This document shows, piece by piece, positions 6,432 through 9,887 of a DNA stretch of 9,887 bases. Origin of the DNA: JBGPHT01 sp041484525 (GTDB taxonomy: Bacteria > Acidobacteriota > Terriglobia > Bryobacterales > Bryobacteraceae). The notes under the pieces were generated by a model. That model worked only from the letters and a program-made list of their open reading frames with translations. It made no database searches and was not told the origin of the DNA. Position 1 is the first letter of the stretch. Every line of letters begins with the position of its first letter. The stretch lies in assembly GCA_041484525.1 (NCBI GenBank), contig JBGPHT010000223.1:1-9887 (forward strand), given 5' to 3'. The position numbers and the translations under genes are program-made.

Positions 6432-6779
6432 ATGGCCCATGACAAGTCGGATGTCCTCCACGGCTCCCTCGCCCTCATGGTGCTTCGGACCTTGGATACC
6501 TTGGGCCCGCAACATGGGTGGGGAATCGCGCGCCGCATCGAGCAGATCAGCGGGGATGCGCTGGCGCTGAATCAAGGCACACTCTACCCGGCGCTCCTAC
6601 GCCTCGAACAGATGGGGTGGGCCACCTCGAAGTGGGGCGCATCCGATAATAACCGCCGCGCCAGGTTTTACTCCATCACGCGGGCCGGCAAAAAGCAACT
6701 CGCCGCTGAAGCCAAGAACTGGGAGAGAATCTCCGATATTCTCGGCCGTTTTGTCAAGCCATCAAGGGAATCCATATGA
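6432..6779 (+). CDS. PadR-family transcriptional regulator of the adjacent permease
   Basis: The 115-residue protein has the compact PadR winged helix. Residues 8-40 are the first helices with HGSLALMVLRTLDTLGPQHG then WGIARRIEQIS. Residues 48-60 include NQGTLYPALLRLEQMGW, the recognition helix region. The wing follows with NRRARFYSITRAGKKQL, and the last third is a dimerisation helix (AAEAKNWERISDILGRF). The family forms dimers that repress neighbouring transporter genes and may respond to small molecules; the ligand is unknown. The start is supported by GGGAG 9 bases upstream and a strong promoter. Its TGA overlaps the permease ATG by 4 bases (ATGA, 6776-6779), so translation is probably coupled. 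Length and motifs are ordinary for regulators paired with ADOP permeases, and I see no damage. Confidence 0.94.
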   Translation: MAHDKSDVLHGSLALMVLRTLDTLGPQHGWGIARRIEQISGDALALNQGTLYPALLRLEQMGWATSKWGASDNNRRARFYSITRAGKKQLAAEAKNWERISDILGRFVKPSRESI

Positions 6780-9451
6780 GAGCAATCCGTGTATTCTTGA
6801 GCCGCCTCTCCGGTCTCTTTCGAAAGGGGTGCCTGGAGCGCGACATGGAGGAAGAATTCGATTTTCACCTGCAAAACGAAGCCGCGGAAAATCTCCGAAG
6901 AGGCATGAATTCAGAGGAGGCGTTGGCGGCCGCCCGGCGCCGCTTTGGCGGGATTGCCCAGGTGAAAGAAGCCTACAGGGGAGCTCGCTCGCTGCCGTTT
7001 TTCCAGGTGCTCTGGCAGGATCTGCGCTTCGGTTTCCGCATGCTCCGGCGCAATCCGGGCTCTTCGATACTCGCCATCCTTTGCCTTACTCTCGGGGTCG
7101 GCGCAACCGGTGCCGTGTTCAGTTGGATCGAGGGGGTTCTGCTTCGTCCGTTTCCGGCGGTAGCCCACCAGGAGCGAATGATGGCGGTGGCCGGAACTTA
7201 TCGCGGCGTGGCTGGTGCGCCTGGGAACTCGACCGACGTGTCCTGGCCAGATTTCCAGGATTTTCAAAAAAACTGCCGGCTTTCCGATGCTTTCATCGTG
7301 GATCGAATCACGGGGGTCACACTAGCCATCGGTGACCGGGCAGATCGTGCGACTGGGAGCGTTGTTTCGGCCAACTATTTTGATGCGCTGGGAGTCCGTC
7401 CCATACTGGGGCGGGGGTTCGAATCCGCCGAAAACGTCGGCCGTAATGCTCATCCCGTGACGGTGATCAGCTATCAAATGTGGAAAGAGCGGTTCCATGG
7501 CGATCCGGCGATCATCGGCAGGGCGCAGATGCTCAACGGTATGCCGCACACGATCATCGGCGTTGCGCCGGAAGGCTTCTACGGTACGTTCGTTGGCTGG
7601 GCGATGCAGTTCTGGGTCCCTGTATCCATGCAGGAAAGATTTTCCCCGGGCGGATACAAGCTCGAAGACCGCGGCGCGCGCTGGATTGAGGGTTTCGTGC
7701 GGCTCAAGCCGGGCGTGACACCGGAGCAGGCACAGGCCGAGATATCCGCGGTGGCGAAGCGATTGGAGAACGATTATCCGGTGACAAACCGCGGCCGCGG
7801 CGTCAGGCTGTTCCCCTTGTGGAAGACTCCCTTCAACAACGCGGGCACCCTGTTCCCAACTCTCTCCGTCGCGCTGGCGGTGGTGTGTTTCGTGCTCCTG
7901 ATCGCTTGCGCGAACGTCGGAAATCTGCTGCTCGTAAAGGCATTCGGGCGGCGGCATGAGATGACCGTGCGGCTCGCGGTCGGCGCCGGACGTGGACGGC
8001 TGCTGAAACAACTGCTGACCGAGGGACTGATCCTGTCGACAATCGCGGCAGCGTGTGGGCTCCTGATGGCCACTTGGTGTCGCAACCTGCTCCCTGTGCT
8101 ACTCCCGCCGCGAGGCGGAGTGACGATGAGACTGCCAGGCGAGATCGATTGGCGCGTGCTGATCTTGAGCGTGGGCGTTTGTCTGATCTCGGCTGTTTTC
8201 TTCGGGCTGGTGCCCGCGGTGCAAAGCCGCAATATCGATCTGGTCTCCGCGCTGAAGGCCGAATCGGGCGGCGTCGTGGGCGGAGGCCGGCGAGCCGTGC
8301 TCCGCGGGGGCCTGATCGTCGTGCAGGTATCCCTGAGTTTCATTCTGCTCGTGGGCGCGGGTCTTCTGCTCAAGAGCCTTGGCGCAATTCAAAACACGAG
8401 CCCCGGGTTCACCACCCATGGCGTGCTGACCACCTGGGTGGATTTGACGGCCGCGGGCTACGATGCGCAACGCGCCCGCAGTTTTCAGGACGCATTGACG
8501 GATCGCTTGCAGTCGCTCGGAGGCGTGCAATCGGTCGCGTTCGCGCGAGTGACGCCGTTCAGCTATGGCGGTTATTCTTCCGCTCCCATCGCAGTCGACG
8601 GTTATGAGACCGCCCCGGACGAGCAGCCCACCGTGGATTACAACGAGGTTGGTCCCGGGTATTTCGCTACTATGGGCATCCGTTTGGTCGAGGGCCGGGA
8701 GTTCACCCGCGCGGACAATGAAACCGCGCCGCTGGTCGCGGTGGTGAACGAGGCTATGGCGGCCCAATACTGGCGCGGGCGTAATCCGGTCGGCAGTCGC
8801 CTGCAAGTGAAAGGACGCTGGATGCAGGTGGTGGGCACTGTAAGAATGTCAAAGTACCGGAACTTAGCGGAGGCGCCGAAATCGTTCTTCTACGTGGCGA
8901 TGCGCCAGAATTCCAACGGCCTGAATCTGAATATCCGAACATCGCTCGGACCGGAAGCCGTGACGAAAGCATTAGTCCGCGAGATCCATTCGCTGGACGC
9001 GAATCTTGCGCCAGGCGAAGTGATCACAATGCAAGAACAGGTGGACCGGACGACTGCGGTGCAGCGCGTCGCGGTGATGATGCTGGGCGTGTTTGCCGGA
9101 TTGGCGTTGCTGCTCGCCACCATCGGGCTGTACGGGGTACTGTCGTACACGGTTTCGCAGAGGACGCGAGATTTGGCGCTGCGGATGGCTCTGGGCGCCG
9201 ACGCATCGAATCTATTGCGGCTCGTAATGTCCCACGGCCTCGCGTTGACAGCGGGTGGTGTTGTGCTTGGTGCGGCCGCCGCACTGAGCTTGACGCGCCT
9301 GATGGGAAACCTGCTGTACAAAGTGAGCCCGAGGGATCCGCTGGCGTTCGGATCGGCCTTCGTGGTGATGGCCATCGCGGCGCTGGCGGCGTGTTTCCTG
9401 CCCGCGTGGCGCGCAGCGCGCACCGACCTGGTCCGCGCGTTGCGATGTTGA
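6776..9451 (+). CDS. ADOP-type permease with two MacB/FtsX-like halves
   Basis: An 891-residue inner-membrane protein of the acidobacterial duplicated orphan permease type. Residues 1-90 are the soluble prefix domain: LERDMEEEFDFHLQ, then EEALAAARRRFGGIAQVKEA. The first half has a helix at about 95-117, a MacB-like periplasmic domain (with FDALGVRPILGRGF and VTVISYQMWKERFHGD), and helices at 359-386, 412-433 and 461-481. The second half repeats this: helix 512-535, a periplasmic domain (YFATMGIRLVEGREF; VAVVNEAMAAQYWRGRNPVG), and helices 768-792, 815-840 and 857-879. ACANVGNLLLVKAFGRRHEM in half one and GLYGVLSYTVSQRTRDLALR in half two are the matching FtsX motifs. No ATPase subunit is present, as usual for orphan members. 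AAGGGA lies 6 bases before the ATG. The substrate is unknown; export or envelope stress is inferred from MacB relatives. The frame is complete, ending LVRALRC. Confidence 0.95.
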   Translation: MRAIRVFLSRLSGLFRKGCLERDMEEEFDFHLQNEAAENLRRGMNSEEALAAARRRFGGIAQVKEAYRGARSLPFFQVLWQDLRFGFRMLRRNPGSSILAILCLTLGVGATGAVFSWIEGVLLRPFPAVAHQERMMAVAGTYRGVAGAPGNSTDVSWPDFQDFQKNCRLSDAFIVDRITGVTLAIGDRADRATGSVVSANYFDALGVRPILGRGFESAENVGRNAHPVTVISYQMWKERFHGDPAIIGRAQMLNGMPHTIIGVAPEGFYGTFVGWAMQFWVPVSMQERFSPGGYKLEDRGARWIEGFVRLKPGVTPEQAQAEISAVAKRLENDYPVTNRGRGVRLFPLWKTPFNNAGTLFPTLSVALAVVCFVLLIACANVGNLLLVKAFGRRHEMTVRLAVGAGRGRLLKQLLTEGLILSTIAAACGLLMATWCRNLLPVLLPPRGGVTMRLPGEIDWRVLILSVGVCLISAVFFGLVPAVQSRNIDLVSALKAESGGVVGGGRRAVLRGGLIVVQVSLSFILLVGAGLLLKSLGAIQNTSPGFTTHGVLTTWVDLTAAGYDAQRARSFQDALTDRLQSLGGVQSVAFARVTPFSYGGYSSAPIAVDGYETAPDEQPTVDYNEVGPGYFATMGIRLVEGREFTRADNETAPLVAVVNEAMAAQYWRGRNPVGSRLQVKGRWMQVVGTVRMSKYRNLAEAPKSFFYVAMRQNSNGLNLNIRTSLGPEAVTKALVREIHSLDANLAPGEVITMQEQVDRTTAVQRVAVMMLGVFAGLALLLATIGLYGVLSYTVSQRTRDLALRMALGADASNLLRLVMSHGLALTAGGVVLGAAAALSLTRLMGNLLYKVSPRDPLAFGSAFVVMAIAALAACFLPAWRAARTDLVRALRC

Positions 9452-9813
9452 GTGCCGCTGCCCCGGTCTTCCCAAGACCCGCCCGTCAAGAGTCGCAGTA
9501 CGGGTTCAGAAAGGGCCAAGTCATCGGCGCCGAGGCCAACCGATAGATCCTACCTGAACGCCGTAGTGTAGACCGACGCAGTCCAACTCCAAGGGTCGTC
9601 CATTCGGAAGTGGCCCCGAGGCGTCCTAATCTTGGAGACGCGCCTGTCAACTCCTTGGACGGCGTTATTACCAAATATCGGTAGCTATTTCTGCGTCCTG
9701 CGGGCAGGTACTGGTGAAAACGCGTCAAGGCGGATATACGGCGTTGCCCAGCAGCCTGTGGTAATAGTCGCGAAAACATGTGACCTAGCGAATGTTCTGG
9801 GCGTCTATACTGC
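9452..9813. other. Intergenic 362 bases between permease and transposase
   Basis: Apart from the hairpin at 9465-9479 I see no supported gene. A long antisense frame covers the region (9486-9887) but runs through the transposase start, is Arg/Ser-rich and matches no family. TATACT at 9805-9810 resembles a -10 box just before the transposase ATG, without a clear -35. The left terminal repeat of the insertion element should lie here but cannot be fixed without its right end. Confidence 0.5.
9465..9479. terminator. Short hairpin just after the permease, weak terminator candidate
   Basis: GGTCTT and AAGACC form a perfect 6-bp stem around a CCC loop, 14 bases past the permease stop. The position suits transcription end, but the sequence after it is CGCCCGTC rather than a T run, so it would be inefficient as an intrinsic terminator. 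Confidence 0.35.
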
Positions 9814-9887
9814 ATGGCCATGGGAACCCGCAAGAAACGGGAGCGACAGGAAGATCTCTGGGTCGTCAGCAGCGAGGTCGTGGGCAC
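9814..9887 (+). CDS. Transposase start, probably IS1182 type, cut by window end
   Basis: Only 24 codons are visible: MAMGTRKKRERQEDLWVVSS, then EVVG. A very basic start (R/K-K-R-E-R-Q-E) followed by 'D/E-hydrophobic-W-hydrophobic' is how many IS1182-type DDE transposases begin, where it is usually followed by a short 'HPFY' segment and the FVE region that lie outside this window. ATG 9820 is an equally possible start (MGTRKKR). No strong ribosome site is seen before either. Completeness and activity cannot be judged. Confidence 0.6.
   Translation, partial: MAMGTRKKRERQEDLWVVSSEVVG

Noticed and set aside
7418..7433. GGTTCGAATCC-like string resembling a tRNA T-loop
   Set aside because: It lies inside the permease coding frame (RGFESAE) and no acceptor or anticodon stem surrounds it.
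9486..9887. Minus-strand frame of 133 codons at the right end
   Set aside because: It overlaps the clear basic transposase start on the plus strand, has no family resemblance, and is open to the window edge only by chance.

Overview
The window is GC-rich bacterial chromosome, most likely from an Acidobacteriota of the Solibacter/Bryobacter type. The best pointer is an intact PadR regulator overlapping an 891-residue ADOP-type permease (the 'acidobacterial duplicated orphan permease' architecture: prefix domain plus two MacB-like halves). A BNR/Asp-box propeller and an orphan receiver ending in LGGYDVLAKPF fit the same group. This assignment is inference from family resemblance.

Layout. (1) 1-696 is a decayed edge: a minus-strand fragment that may be DUF5372-like, the C-terminal piece of an IS4-family transposase, and a short broken reading frame. 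(2) 697-4753 holds three intact plus-strand genes: a secreted 13-blade Asp-box protein, a three-helix membrane protein with a long Gln/Ser/Gly-rich segment, and a receiver-only protein that has lost its phosphorylatable aspartate. The first two are 48 bp apart and probably co-transcribed; the third has its own strong Shine-Dalgarno site. (3) 4754-5309 has no convincing gene but several short inverted repeats. (4) 5310-6234 is a phage packaging remnant: a Nu1-like terminase small subunit overlapping the start of a GpA-like large subunit. Both are broken by single-base indels, and the large subunit loses homology just after its Walker B motif. (5) 6370-9451 is a complete unit with a good sigma70-type promoter, padR, a 4-bp ATGA overlap and the permease. 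(6) 9452-9887 has little content until the first codons of what looks like an IS1182-type transposase, cut by the window end.

The large genes read through about 6.5 kb with no frame break, while every frameshift falls in the mobile or phage-derived parts. That argues for genuine decay of inserted DNA rather than poor sequence. I found no CRISPR array, tRNA or rRNA, and no complete new multi-gene system. The most unusual intact item is the aspartate-less receiver.
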